From: Linnemannia schmuckeri
Taxonomy: Eukaryota; Mortierellomycota; Mortierellomycetes; Mortierellales; Mortierellaceae
Direction of reading: 5' to 3'
Length of the DNA stretch: 64,000 nucleotides
Assembly: GCA_029449235.1 (NCBI GenBank)
Contig: JANATG010000001.1
Location: 2,976,001-3,040,000 of the forward strand
The notes beneath the pieces were generated by a model. That model searched no databases and had not been told where the DNA came from. It was given only the letters and a program-made list of their open reading frames with translations. Both the position numbers and the translations under genes were made by a program. The first letter of the stretch is position 1, and each line of letters starts with the position of its first letter. Positions 32,901 through 44,266 of this stretch are shown piece by piece.

Positions 32901-34687
32901 TCAAAAAAAAAAAAAAAAAAAAAAAGAGAGAGAGAGAAAACTAAAACAACGTCAATAAGATTACTCAATATGATATTAATAAAAACTTACTGAGGGTACG
33001 GTCATTGTAAGCACGCTTGACAAGGTCAAAGAAGGTCGCGCTCTTGACGGTGGGCAGAATCTAAGGAAAGTTCCATTGAAATGGGAAGAAAAAGTAATAT
33101 TAGGGCACATATACAGATTACACACGTCAGTTCAGGAATAGAGATGCAGGAGGGCACAGGTGTACTGGGGGCTGTGAATTGTAAAGAAAACTGAAAAGGA
33201 GGTGGAGGTGATGGATGGACTAGAAAAGACTATCACAGAATGGGCTAGGCGGGGTTTTGCTTCAATTAAAAATAATACATCTCCCGCTGGTAACAGCAAT
33301 GCCCTCTCACTTGGTCTTAGTCTCTTATTCAATATCCCCCGAGGAGATGATGAAGGGAGTCCAAAAGACCAAATGGTCCAAAGTGGCAAGGCAAGGCGCA
33401 AGTGTTTACTTGTGATTGCATAAACCCAACAAACGCGACCTCCTTTTCTTGATGAATATATCTCATATCGCATAACACTTGTAACACATGCATATGGATA
33501 GGGAACGAAAAAAAAAAAAAAAGATCCATGATACTGTTTTTTCCCATCTTCAGGTGAATGAATGATGATATCTTTTGCATTCTTTTTGAAGAAACACGAA
33601 GGAGCGGATAAACTGTATTCTATCACTTCTCTTTTTTCTTTGCTGTTCACACCCACACAAATACGCACGACATACCCATTTCATTCGTTTTTTCGCGGGC
33701 TGTTATGAAGAAAAGAAAAGAGTTCAAGACATCAAATCGCCGCCTTGCTCTTTTAGACAGGAATAAGGGAACCCCGCCCCTCTTTCTCTCTCTCTTCCCC
33801 TCCATCCCATAATCAATGCAATGGTCTTCTTTTGCATTGAGCCATCGATTGATTTCGCCCTGGTCTCCACCTGCAAGAGAATTTTATTCACCGAAACTAC
33901 ACATCCATCCTCCTCGCACCCAAACAAACCGGGTGCTCTCATTTTCGTAGTCTCTTTCTTTTCGGGCTGAACATGAACAGTCAGTTTTGTCAACTGCCGT
34001 CATCGCCTTGTCACTATTTTTTCATCTTGTTCTTCTCATTTTTTAAGCAACGTTGTAGAAACGAGCTAGCCGAAAGAGAATCAATTGAATGAGAGAAAGA
34101 AACGAGAAAAGCGAAGGGTACCAATAACCCCCGCCCCTACTTCTCCATCCCCCCGGCCAGGTACTTGCACATCCGATAACATAATCGTCATCAATTTGAT
34201 TCATTCACATTCATGCAAAACAAAATCAATTCAAGCCCCCTGTTTACAGAGAATGAAAAATGAAAATGAAAAATGAAAAATGAAAAATGAAAAATAAAAA
34301 TGAAAAGAAAACCAACCGTCCAGTCTCGTCACACCCATACAACCCTTTTTTCCAAAAAAGAAGCAAAGAAAAACAAGGCAGTAACCGTCAACTTACATTG
34401 CGTCCGAAAGCCTTGGAGCGTGCAGAAAACTTGCCGTCCGAGTCCTTACCGGTAGAGTGCGTTTCAGCCTCGTCCGAGTGGAGACCGACCTTGGGATCGA
34501 CCTTGAGGCCCTTGAGGATCTTATCAATACCACCCATCTGACGCGGGGTCGTGGGGTTGGTGGGATCCGTCAAGGGAGCAAGATCCTCGATAGTGTAGGC
34601 AAAGCCGCCGGTCGACGAAGCCTCATGATTGGACGTACCATGGTTGTGGGAACCAAGCAAAGGCTCACGCGCGTTGTCGTGAGGCAT
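29936..34687 (-). CDS. P-type Ca2+-ATPase (PMCA/Pmc1 type)
   Basis: Three minus-strand exons, 34687-34397, 33060-32991 and 32751-29936, give 1058 residues with closed frames. It pumps Ca2+ out of the cytosol, into the vacuole or across the plasma membrane, using ATP. Visible P-type marks are TGES (about 242-245), PEGLPMAVTLALAYAT in TM4 (about 366), the phosphorylation site SDKTGTLT with Asp409, the KGASE nucleotide-binding motif, MITGDN and TGDGTNDGPAL in the hinge. IIB-type features are the LILLSIAAFVSL opening TM1 and the long, Arg-rich C-tail. The N-tail (about 110 residues) is disordered. The first intron is unusually long for this window (34396-33061, 1336 bp) and holds repeats. Localisation (vacuole versus plasma membrane) cannot be told from sequence. 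Confidence 0.93.
34251..34310. repeat. TGAAAAA-type microsatellite in Ca2+-ATPase intron 1
   Basis: About seven near-perfect copies of a 6-7 base unit (ATGAAA or ATGAAAA) lie inside the first intron of the calcium pump gene on the plus strand. Confidence 0.8.
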
Positions 34688-35991
34688 TTAGGAGAGAAAA
34701 GATGTCGTGTGCTTGTGTGAAAGTAAGGGTCGAGAAGGTTGTGGAGAACGAGAAGAGACAGGGAGGGAAGAGGGTACTTTTTTTGTGGCGGTGGTGGTGG
34801 TGGTGGGTGGGTGTGCTCTCTCGTTTTGCTCCGGGCTGTCGAGGTGAACAGGTGAAAGGAAAGGAGGAGTGTGAAGAAGAGAAGAAAAGGAAAAAGAAAA
34901 AGGAAAAGGAAAAGGAAAAGAGAAAAGAGTGGAGGACGGTTTTCTTCTATTTAAGCACCCCGTTGGGTTGAGTGAAGAGGTTTATTGTGGCATGACAACA
35001 CGGTTCCGAGTTGTACCCTCGTTTCTTCTACCATTTTGTTTTTATCAACGAAGGTCTTGGTCTGGACCACGAGTGAGCCTACCCCCGCGGTAACCACACG
35101 CTTAAACAAATAAAAACAGAAACAGTGAAAAGCAAGGCTGGGTGTGCTCAGAGGTGGTGGTGTGTGCTTTGCTAAAGGAGAATAAAATAATACAATATCT
35201 TTCTATGTGCATGCGAAGGCCCTTGCTTTTTTCGTTGCATTTGAATGGGATGATGAAATGAGGTTGCACAAAGCTGGAGACTGAGGAAAGAAGAAAAAAA
35301 TATTGCTCGTCATCCATCGCTAACCATCCTCACTCTCATATAACGTTACGATGGAGATGCAGCATTAGCGGCCAACAGCAAAAGAAAGAGGAAAGGAAGG
35401 AAGGAAGAGGACGCATCCAGGAATCCAGGCATCCCATCAAGCAAGCAAACGCCCTCAACTAGCGTCGACCCCAATCCTTTCTCGGTATCTTCGATATGCG
35501 CTTAGTCTCCTGAAAAACAAAAAAGAAAAGGAAGAGGAATAAATAGACAAAAAAAAAGGTGGCATGAGATCAGGCCTCTCTTCAGCTCTTATTTGACAGC
35601 CAACGTCCATCCCACTCATGCGTCCCGCCTTTCGATTCCATGAGCACAGAAGACGTTCATATGTGTGAGTGAGTGAACAGTTTGTGAGGCTGATGCAAAT
35701 ATCTCTGTACTGTGACTGCTCCTGCTCATCGAACGGACACGTTGGTGGAGGTACTCTGGTCTCTCTCCTGTGAAAACAAGAACAAAGGAGGACAAGGTCA
35801 ACGACATCGTCTCTTTCACACAACGCCATCATCTTCACCTTTACTTTCTTCTTTCCTTTAAATCCAGCACTCAAACCAAACTTTACTCGCATACCAGTCA
35901 GTGTAGTGACACATTACTACCACCTCACATTCCCTGAGGCAACACCACAAGCGAGGACGCGTTTACGAAAGAGAGAGAACATAAAGACACG
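34688..35991. other. divergent promoter region between the Ca2+-ATPase and CASP genes
   Basis: About 1.3 kb. A GGTGGTGGTGG tract (34786-34812) and an AAAAGGAAAAGG tract (34888-34925) lie close to the ATPase start. ORFs on the minus strand at 35455-35892 show no family and are interrupted low-complexity; I do not call them genes. Confidence 0.5.
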
Positions 35992-38900
35992 ATGGCAGAC
36001 GTTGCATTCGACCTCCTGGGCGATGCCTCCATCCACAGTATGCCCTCCAGGGACAGTAACAACAACAACAATCCTCTTGCCTACAATGGCACAGGAACTG
36101 TCCTCAAGGAAGAAGAAGATGCCTTTTCTGCCGCCATCTCTGTCTGGAGAGGTATTTTTATTAAGCGCCCGACGTTGTTTTCTCGTGAAACGAACTATCA
36201 AAAGTGCGGAACAGACTGAAGTAGAAGGCTAACCGTTTGGGACTCTCAATGGACTGCTCTTATGACATAGGCATCCAGCTTCCAACCATCCAGCAGGAGA
36301 TGGATACGCAATCGGTTGAGCTCTTGGAGCAGCAGCAACAGAGTTTGGCAGGACGCAAGAAACTTGCTGAACTGACCAGAGGTATGTTCAAATCATGACA
36401 ACTCCCACATTCATGTTTGCTCTTTTGTTCAACGGTGCAATTTGCTAATATGGCATGTGCTTTTCTTGCTACGATTACCAATTGATCTAAAACGTTTCTA
36501 GAGTTTAAAAAGGTCCCGGATCAGGAAAAGTTGCAGCAGTTCAAGTTGCTCCTTAGGGCTTATCAAGGAGAAATCGATGCAATCACCAAACGAGAAAAGG
36601 CAACCGCACAGGCATTCTTGACGGTCTATAATGTTCTCGGTCAGGCACCGGATCCTGCAAAGTTACTTCAGGTTGCCGCTGTAAGTCTATGTTACTTTGA
36701 TTCCCAACATGGTAAAGGATAAACTTGTACGATATATTGTTTTGCTTGCTGTGTGACTTTTGGACTTGCTTAACAGACTTTTCTGTTTTCATCTCTGTCA
36801 TTAGGACCAAACGACAAAACTGGAGGAGATTAGCGCGTTACAAGTGGAGAATATTCGCCTCAAGGAGGAGAACACTAGTCTTAACAAGCAAGCTGCCAAC
36901 TTGCGATCCATTTCCAGCAACACTACAAAGCTTCAGCAACGTTTGACTCGATTGGAGACCAAGCAGGAGGAGACAATTCAGGAAAAGGTCAGGGAAAAAG
37001 AGCAAGCCTTCAGAGAGGAATGGGAGGAAAAGATTAGAGCCGCCAAGGAGAGGTAACATCGACCTTGGCCAGAGCTGAACAGAAGGCTATAGATGACGCT
37101 TGCTGTTTTTTGTCAGACCCAATATTTATCATGTATTTTACATTTCATGATGCACATCAACAGAGAACACGACTTGCAGCGCCAACTGAACCAGGCCAAG
37201 GACCAGCTCAAGACTCTTAAGCATACCAACGATTCAACACAGGCTACATTGGTTGACCATTCTCAAAAATACGAGGAGGAGGTTGTTGCCAAGTTGGCTG
37301 AACTGGACATTGTACTTTTGGATTACGAGCGTGCCAACAGTAGGATATCGGAACTTGAAAGTCAAAACGAGTTGCTTCGTGATCAACTGGACAACTCTCA
37401 GGGTCGTGGAATTGACAGTGAAAGGTACTCCAAGTGTATAGTTCTCATGTCAACCCTGGGATATTATGGTACGAAGATTTGCCCTTAACACTGTTCACTC
37501 GTGATTTTTTGGTAGGGCGGCTACATTGGAACAGACGATTGAGAATCAAGACGCTGAACTTCAGAACCTTACGACTGCCTTGGAGAACCTCAAGGCCAGC
37601 AGCAAGGTAAATACTGGCGCGTATTGATCCACATTGCAACAGGACAAGTGATCTTCTTGACGCGGCACTAACTATGGCATCTTTTCCAATATACTTAAAC
37701 AGAAACAAATCACGACGTTGGAGCGAAAGACGGCTACGTTGCAGCGAGAGATTCAAGAAAGATCAGAGGAAATCGAGGCCACCAAGCGCAAATTGGAACA
37801 GTACAAGGACTACGAAACCGTCAAGAGTGAGCTCGAAGTTCTCAAGGTACCCAGCCAATGACACGAAATGCTAACCAGTACAGTGCCAAGATACTTGATG
37901 GAGCCACATTGACCAATCTCTTTTTTTTCCTCCAATAGTACATCGAATTCTCTGGATCAAGGGGAGTGGATGCGGACGACGACTGGGATGAGCGGGTATT
38001 GACATTGGCCAGCAAGAACTTGGAGAAGCCTATCGAGATCCTGTTGATGGAAAAGAACCGCAAGCTGGAGAATGAGCTCACGGAATTGAAGGTGCTCCAT
38101 GAATCCGTCACCAGAGATCTAGAGGATGTCCGCACCCGTTACGAAGTCGCCTCTCGTCAACTGGGATCGCAGATGGAGCTGATTCAGCGTCTGGAGGAGG
38201 ATATTACACGCCTCAACCAATCTTCTGGAGGAAACGGACTCGGTGTTGGTAATGGTGGTATCAGTGGATACTTTACTGGACCTCCCGGAATCAACCCTTC
38301 AGGATTCTCTCATCCAACCTCACCTCCCTATGGCAAGGCGTCATTCTCGGGAGACGTTGTGGGAGGTGTTACTCTGGGACTAGTTCTTCCCCAGACACCA
38401 AGGACGCCAGGTTTCCCCTCGACTGTTTCTCTCAACCTTGATGGCTCGGCTGCAGCAGGAGGTGTTAGCTCAGGTGTGGGCACGCCAGGAGTTGGTACTT
38501 CGTCGGCTGACCACAGTATCCTTCCCATTGTGACCAGTCAGCGTGATCGTTTCCGTCAAAGAAACAGTGAATTGGAGGAACAGCTCCGCCAGCAATCGGA
38601 GCAAATTTCCAACTTGAGGAACGAAACCAGCCAACTTCAGAGGGACAACTTGAAGCTGTATGAGAAGATCAAGTACATGCAGTCATATCGGGACGATGCA
38701 TCTGGATCGGGAGCCGGAGCAGGATACTCGGCAGCAGCATCCAGTGCGGCGATCGATTACACATCGCCCTTTAGGAACAATAACACCGGTGGTATGGTGG
38801 GTCGACCTGGACAGCACAAGAAGGATGATAGGGATGAGATGCACATGCAGTCGTTGGATCCGACGGACCGGTACCGGAACATCTATGAGGAGAGCATGAA

Positions 38901-39153
38901 TCCGTTTGAGGCGTTCCACAAGAAGGAAGAGTCGCGCCGGTTCAACAGCATGACCCCTGCGGACAAGGCCATGTTGACAATGAGTCGGTTGGTGTTGACA
39001 AACAAGTGGACACGAACTATGCTGGTCGCGTATACGATGGGGTTGCATTTCTTGATGATGATCATGCTGTACAAGATGAGTGCCTGGGAGGAGTGTCGAC
39101 ATGACCATGAGACGCCGAATGGGGCCAACCCTATGATGCCTTCCGATGAGTAA
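35992..39153 (+). CDS. COY1: Golgi coiled-coil protein CASP (Coy1)
   Basis: Eight exons: 35992-36151, 36271-36381, 36502-36680, 36805-37052, 37164-37424, 37516-37606, 37703-37846 and 37939-39153. They give 802 residues with every phase matching. Most of the protein is coiled coil (residues ~40-480), interrupted by a Gly/Ser/Pro-rich segment (~500-600). The C-terminus carries the CASP signature YRNIYEESMNPFEAFHKKEE, then RLVLTNKWTRTML and a single membrane anchor (LVAYTMGLHFLMMIMLY) with a short luminal tail. CASP proteins are golgin-like tethers at the Golgi rim, and yeast Coy1 acts with the COG complex in retrograde traffic. The N-terminal FKKVPDQEKL region also fits the family. It is somewhat longer than usual because of the Gly-rich segment. 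Confidence 0.92.
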
Positions 39154-40123
39154 TCTCGTAGATATTTCATTTCCTTTGTCTTTTTCTTGCCAATATGTAG
39201 ACACCTTCAAAAAATATCTATGATCACAGCATGGTTTTTGTTCGTTGTGCATATCACTTACTCTTTTTACGTTAGGCGTGCCTTTTTTTACAACAAACAC
39301 TTCGACGTTTTTTTACTTTTAACTTTTCTCTCTTTTTCATGGTTATATGCACCGTGATCTGCTGTGAAATAGTCGCGGAGCGCATCCACCATGCTTCCCT
39401 CCGCATAGTCGTGATTTGAACTTTCTTATCGCTATCGGGATGCACTTTGTTTTTTACCAGCTGTTTTCTTCAGCAAGCTTTGTTGGATGGAAACACGAGG
39501 TGGTTTGAGCCGATCTGCGGTGTGCAAAAAGTTATCATCATTGGCATTGTCAGTGCGGTTATTGGATCCAACGATGCTATGTCATTAACTCTCCTAAATC
39601 GCGATTTTGTGAATGATCCCCGTCAGATAACAAACGCGTACCAAACCACACCATCTCCGTCTCTGTCGCACTGCATAAATTTTTTTGTTTATCACACGCA
39701 AAAATAACACCGTGCCTTCGTCACAAGGGAGTTGACTTTTTTTTTATTGTGCTGATGGCAGTGAGAGTGAGGAATTGAAGGCAGAAGAGGAAGAGAGAAG
39801 TGCCAGAACTGCTAGTGGCAGAAGTGTTTGTCAGAAATGAAGGAAAGTCATTTGTTCTTTGACTTTCCTAAAAGAGTAAGCAATCTTACATTGCTGACAA
39901 GCCATTGAGTGGCTTTTTGCACAGTGACAAATCGAATAGAAATCAATTTGTCGCCACTCCTGAGCTATGGGAATACTAATCAAACCAATCGCTTTAAAAG
40001 AACCGACCGTTCGCATATTTTTTTCGGCTTTTCTTAATCAAACTCACCTTACACTCATACACATACATACATACATACATACACGCTCAACACACAACTC
40101 TCGTACGCAATACATTCAAGAAC
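39154..40123. other. intergenic region between CASP and pirin genes
   Basis: This 970 bp holds the CASP 3' end and the pirin promoter, with a CATA tetranucleotide run at 40071-40084. A small ORF at 39447-39707 has no recognisable features. Confidence 0.5.
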
Positions 40124-41158
40124 ATGCGTGTTTCACTACTCTCATTCCGCGCTGCCGTCTCGGCAACACTTCTCCTCTCCCTCTCCCTCACAGCCACCCT
40201 CACCACCACCGTTTCCGCCGATGCCTTCACCACCGAACCCGTCCTCCACCTCTCACGAACAATCACTCGAGCAGTGCTCTCCGAAGAACAAGCAGAAGGT
40301 CAAGGCGCCCGGGTCCGTCGTTCTATCGGTCGACCCGAGCTCCGAAACCATGACCCTTTCCTCATGCTCGATGAATTCCTGGTCGGCAAAAATGGTGGTT
40401 TCCCCGACCACCCCCATCGTGGGTTCGAGACGGTGACCTACATGTTGGAGGGACAGTTCCGCCATGAGGATTTTGCAGGACACAGTGGGGTTATTGGACC
40501 GGGGGATGTCCAGTGGATGACTGCCGGACGTGGGATCGTTCATTCTGAGATGCCAGTCTTTCCTGGTGGCGAGGGGGGTGAAGGAGGGGAAAAGGCGTTG
40601 ACGAAAGCACATGGATTACAACTCTGGATCAACTTGCCAAAGGAACATAAGATGTGTGACCCACAGTACCAGGAACTCCTCGACTCCCAGATCCCACGTT
40701 CAGAGCCTCAGTCCGGTGTGACGATCAAAGTCATTGCAGGAGAGTCGCATGGTGTACAGTCCAAAGTCTATACCCGGACGCCGACCTTGTTTTTGGACAT
40801 CACGATGGAGCCCCACAAGGTTGTCGAGCAGAATTTGCCATTATCCTACACTGGGTTCATCTACATGCTCTCTGGCAAGACCTACCTCGGCGAGAAGGAG
40901 GAGCCGTTCGTGGGAGAGGCACATCATACGCTGACACTCTCCAGTAGTGATGGTGTCAAGGAGGCAGTGCGAATCGAGACCAAGGAGGAAGGGGCAAGAT
41001 TTGTGTTTATTGCGGGGCAACCGTTGAATGAACCTATTGTTCAACATGGTCCGTTTGTGATGAACACCCATGAGGAGATCTATGAGACTTTTTTTGATTT
41101 CCGGAATGCTGTCAATGGTTTCGAGCGCGCCAACCAATGGCGCTCTTCTGCCAATTAG
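40124..41158 (+). CDS. pirin family cupin protein with N-terminal signal peptide
   Basis: Single-exon ORF of 344 residues. Residues ~1-34 form a basic n-region, a long Leu/Ala/Thr hydrophobic core and an Ala-x-Ala-like end (VSADA), a typical secretory signal. The mature part is a bicupin pirin with the N-terminal metal site HPHRGFE (His96, His98) and GRGIVHSEMP (His140, Glu142). The N-terminal cupin opens with NHDPFLMLDEF, a near-diagnostic pirin block. Pirins bind Fe; some act as quercetin 2,3-dioxygenases and human PIR is a nuclear redox cofactor. A secreted pirin is unusual, so this copy may act outside the cell or in the vacuole. A GGEGGEGGEK insert lies near residue 150. The upstream region contains no alternative in-frame start that would remove the signal; the next Met is past residue 80. 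Confidence 0.88.
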   Translation: MRVSLLSFRAAVSATLLLSLSLTATLTTTVSADAFTTEPVLHLSRTITRAVLSEEQAEGQGARVRRSIGRPELRNHDPFLMLDEFLVGKNGGFPDHPHRGFETVTYMLEGQFRHEDFAGHSGVIGPGDVQWMTAGRGIVHSEMPVFPGGEGGEGGEKALTKAHGLQLWINLPKEHKMCDPQYQELLDSQIPRSEPQSGVTIKVIAGESHGVQSKVYTRTPTLFLDITMEPHKVVEQNLPLSYTGFIYMLSGKTYLGEKEEPFVGEAHHTLTLSSSDGVKEAVRIETKEEGARFVFIAGQPLNEPIVQHGPFVMNTHEEIYETFFDFRNAVNGFERANQWRSSAN

Positions 41159-41474
41159 TTACCAACTTTATTTTATTTTCATTCTTTTGGGCGCAGCTTT
41201 CCTGTGAATAAAATGAATTATCAATGACGAGATTGTGGAGCGGCTGATGTATGGTAGAACCCTAACCGGTGTATGATCAAGAGGAGAGAAAAAATAACGT
41301 GGATGGAAATAAGAATAAAAAAATGTGCTATCTAAAACTAAGCATGGTGATTACTGGCATGGGGATGCGTCGATGAAATACATTTTCTGGCGTCCTAGCA
41401 TGACCAAAAAGCACGTCCGTGGCTTACCGTAAGTCCTGAGCTCTTCCAAGAAATGCCCAGAGGATTGAGTATTC

Positions 41475-41890
41475 AAAAAAAAAAAAAAAAAAAAAAAAAA
41501 GGATTCATTACAAAGGCTCTCTGAAAGAAAAAAAAAAGTTTGAATGCAAAAAAAATGGTTCCAGGCCGTGTAAAAGGCATCTCTAACAGAAAAAAAAGCG
41601 TCTCTGAGGGCAAAAAAGTGGTTCCTGGCCGCGTAAAAAGCTTTTCCAAGAAAAAAAAAATGGTTTCCAAGAGGAAAAAAAAAAGTATTCCTGAAAATGT
41701 AAAAAGAATGTCTGGCAAAAAAAAATTCGCTTTTTACACGGACAGGAATCACTTTTCCGCTCCTGGGAACGCTTTTTTTTTTTTTTTTCTGTCAGAAATG
41801 CATTTCACATGGCCAGATACCACTTTTTTACCTATAGGCGCGCTGTTTTTTTGCTTTCGGACATCCTTTTTTGCGTTTCAGACACTCAAA
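41475..41890. repeat. A-rich degenerate minisatellite with inverted right flank
   Basis: Related units of about 63 bp, each containing a TGGTTCC-GGCCG-GTAAAA core followed by A-runs, recur at about 41555, 41618 and more weakly beyond. From about 41740 to 41890 similar words appear in the opposite orientation (GGCCAGATACCACTTTTTTA) in T-rich context, so the block could fold on itself. Both strands give repetitive Lys-rich or Phe-rich ORFs that I regard as artefacts. Confidence 0.6.
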
Positions 41891-42350
41891 GGGTTTCCGA
41901 CACGTTAGTGAAAAGAAGAAATGTGTTTTCTTACACAAAGATACTCGTCTTCACCCAATGGTTGATGTTGAACAACAAAAGTCGAATCCATTCCAACCAC
42001 TATCACTCGCTGCCTTGATATTACATTTGTTATTTTGTGTCTGTACCCGTCTGACAGGAAAGAAACTGTTAGAAACTATCCTTTTGTCAATTTAAAATCG
42101 CTCAACATTGAAAACAAATTCGCAGATGCGAAATAACATTGTCAGGGAAAACTCGAACAAAACGCACCTAGATTTTAGAATGCTTTGGCATTGTTTTTTA
42201 TTTCGTCACTTCATTGGACCCAACTTCGTCTTTTTTGGCTCTGCCTTATATCGACATCTGTGAATGCCTCTAATCTTTACAGCCTTTCCCCCTCCCTTCC
42301 ACCGTATCTGCTTCATCTCAACAAGATCCTCACACGCTCTTTGCAGCACT
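41891..42350. other. spacer left of the transposase relic
   Basis: No gene. A 13-base word near 42097-42110 (AAATCGCTCAACA) is similar to the reverse complement of sequence at 43671-43687 and could be a relic of a terminal inverted repeat. Confidence 0.3.
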
Positions 42351-43690
42351 ATGCCACCTAGCAGAAGGAGGAAGAGCAAAAAAATTGATGACTCTACAAG
42401 GGAAAAGATCATTGAACTGGTCACTGGCCAGGGTAAAACCATAGCATCGGTAGCTAGCACCCTCAACATCCCGCATCTACTGTCAGAAGCATTGTCAACA
42501 CCTTAATTCAGGCCAATCGCATAGCCAAGTTGCCTAGGGGCGGCAACCGTATCAGCAGGATCCAGCAGTCGCATCTTGACTGGCTTACCGAGAACATGGA
42601 CGAGTTTGCCGGTCGCCCTGTTGAGTGGCTCACCAACCAGCTGAATGAGCACTTTCAGATCCAGCCTCCCCTTGCACAACGTACTGTAAACAGGGCCATC
42701 AACAAACTCACTACCTATACACTCAAGCTAATGAGGACCGAGTCAGAAAGGTACAACGGCCCCGAACGTATTGAGGCCCGACAACAATGGGCTGAGAATG
42801 TCCTCCAATATGAATCACTTCGTCTTCATTGACGAGGCTGGCTTCAAATTTCACATCACCCGCAAGTATGGCTGCGCTCCCGAAGCGGGCGTGCCCTCCA
42901 GAGGGTCCCCTGCAACCGTGGTCCGAACATGTCCTTGGTTATTGCGGTTGATAAGGAGGGCATCCTAGCGTACCACTTCAAGTGCGGTGCCTACAACCAA
43001 GTGACCTTACCAAGTTTCTGGAGGATCAACTTTTTCCCCTTCTCGAGGACAGGGACCGTATACTTCTCATGGACAACGCCAAATTCCACAAGACCCAGAG
43101 GGTGAAGGACGCCGTCAATGCCAGTAGTCACACCCTTGTCTTCCTCCCTCCATACAGTCCACATCTCAATTCTGCTGAGTCCGTCTTCAGCAGCACTAGG
43201 ACCCATGTCCGCCAGGAGATTGTCCAAGCCGAGACCCTTGCGGGCCATGTAGCACATGGTCTAGCACGAATTGATCCTGCAATGGCAAGAGGGTGGATCC
43301 GCGAGGTTGAGCAAAATTTCCAGCTTTCACTTGCTGGAGCTCTACTTGGGCGTCTCTTTGATGTCCGCCAAGCCCTTCCTGAGGGTTATCAAGACCCGTA
43401 TATTGAGGGTTGAGATGATGAACTAGAGTATGAAGACAGGGAAGAGGGAGAGGATGTGGACGTAGACGAGGAGGAAGAGGAGGGGGAGGAGGAAGAGGAG
43501 GGGGAGGAGGAAGAGGAGGGGGAGGAGGACAAGGGTGGAGTTCACTCGCATGCTCGCAAGTACACACCCCTTCGCACCCGATCGGGAAAAAGGCGAGATT
43601 GAGGGGTTGAGGACAGCGATATTCAAATCAAAGTATGAGTGAACACGTTTTAGCATAGAGTAGAATTCAAACGTGTTCAGCGATTAAAAA
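42095..43690. mobile_element. candidate extent of the dead Tc1/mariner-like element
   Basis: The bounds are set by a possible imperfect inverted repeat (AATCGCTCAACA near 42099 versus AATCGCTGAACAC reading leftward from 43687) around the transposase relic. The match is short and no TA target-site duplication was confirmed, so the limits are tentative. Confidence 0.3.
42351..43604 (+). pseudogene. broken Tc1/mariner-IS630-type transposase
   Basis: The frames together cover a DDE transposase of the Tc1/mariner-IS630 superfamily. There is an N-terminal helix-turn-helix (DDSTREKIIELVTGQGKTIA), a second HTH-like block, the first catalytic Asp in FIDEAGF, the second in LLMDNAKFHK, and LPPYSPHLNSAE for the final acid. 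The reading frame is broken near 42475, near 42800, near 42920 and near 43000, so no functional protein can be made. After the TGA at 43411 the same frame continues as an acidic tail (EEEEEG repeated three times, 18-bp units) and ends at 43604 with HARKYTPLRTRSGKRRD, which implies that the stop is also a later lesion. It is best read as a dead cut-and-paste DNA transposon. Confidence 0.85.
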
Positions 43691-44266
43691 ACATCTCGGT
43701 GCATTTTTTAAGGATATGACGATTTCAAATTGCCCCAGGGATACAAAGGTGATTGTGGAAGAAAGGTCTCTAAAAATTACCAATTTTTCATTCCCAGCGC
43801 AGCTCGAATGGATAATTCTGGAGAAGGTGATTGTAACGAAATAAAGAGATCCATGAAACGAAAAGGGACATGGATTAGGTCAACCATCCGAGATACAATA
43901 GCAGTAGAAAGGAATAAAAAGAAGAAAGAAAATTGACAGGAGAGGGTAGATTGGTTGGATTGGAACAAAACCTTAAATCTTTTAGTATAATAGATCATAA
44001 CATATAATGTTTTCTGTTTCCAATTGCTGACCAGAATCCACTACCTTCGGGATTCATGCCATACCTTGACATGGGCAAAAGGAAAGGGGGAGGGGGGGGG
44101 GGGGGGGGGGAGTTCAACAAAGAAAAGAAATGCCGTCGAGAGGCCTATCTGTTTTAGTTTAGTAATATGGCATCAATTTACTGGGCAGTTTTGTAGTTTT
44201 TTGAATTGGTTTAGTTATATAAAGAGGGGAGAGGTGTTCTTGTTATATCATTGTAACATTGTTGGT
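43605..44266. other. spacer with perfect 10-bp inverted repeat and G-tract
   Basis: GAACACGTTT at 43641-43650 is repeated inverted at 43669-43678 with an 18-base loop. A G19 homopolymer lies at 44092-44110. No gene was recognised in this 660 bp. Confidence 0.6.

Noticed and set aside
35455..35892. 145-residue minus-strand ORF in the divergent promoter
   Set aside because: No recognisable domain, irregular composition, and it overlaps presumed promoter sequence of the CASP gene.
41351..41752. Phe-rich minus-strand ORF in the A-rich repeat block
   Set aside because: Its repetitive sequence is a direct translation of the minisatellite; both strands give similar artefactual ORFs.
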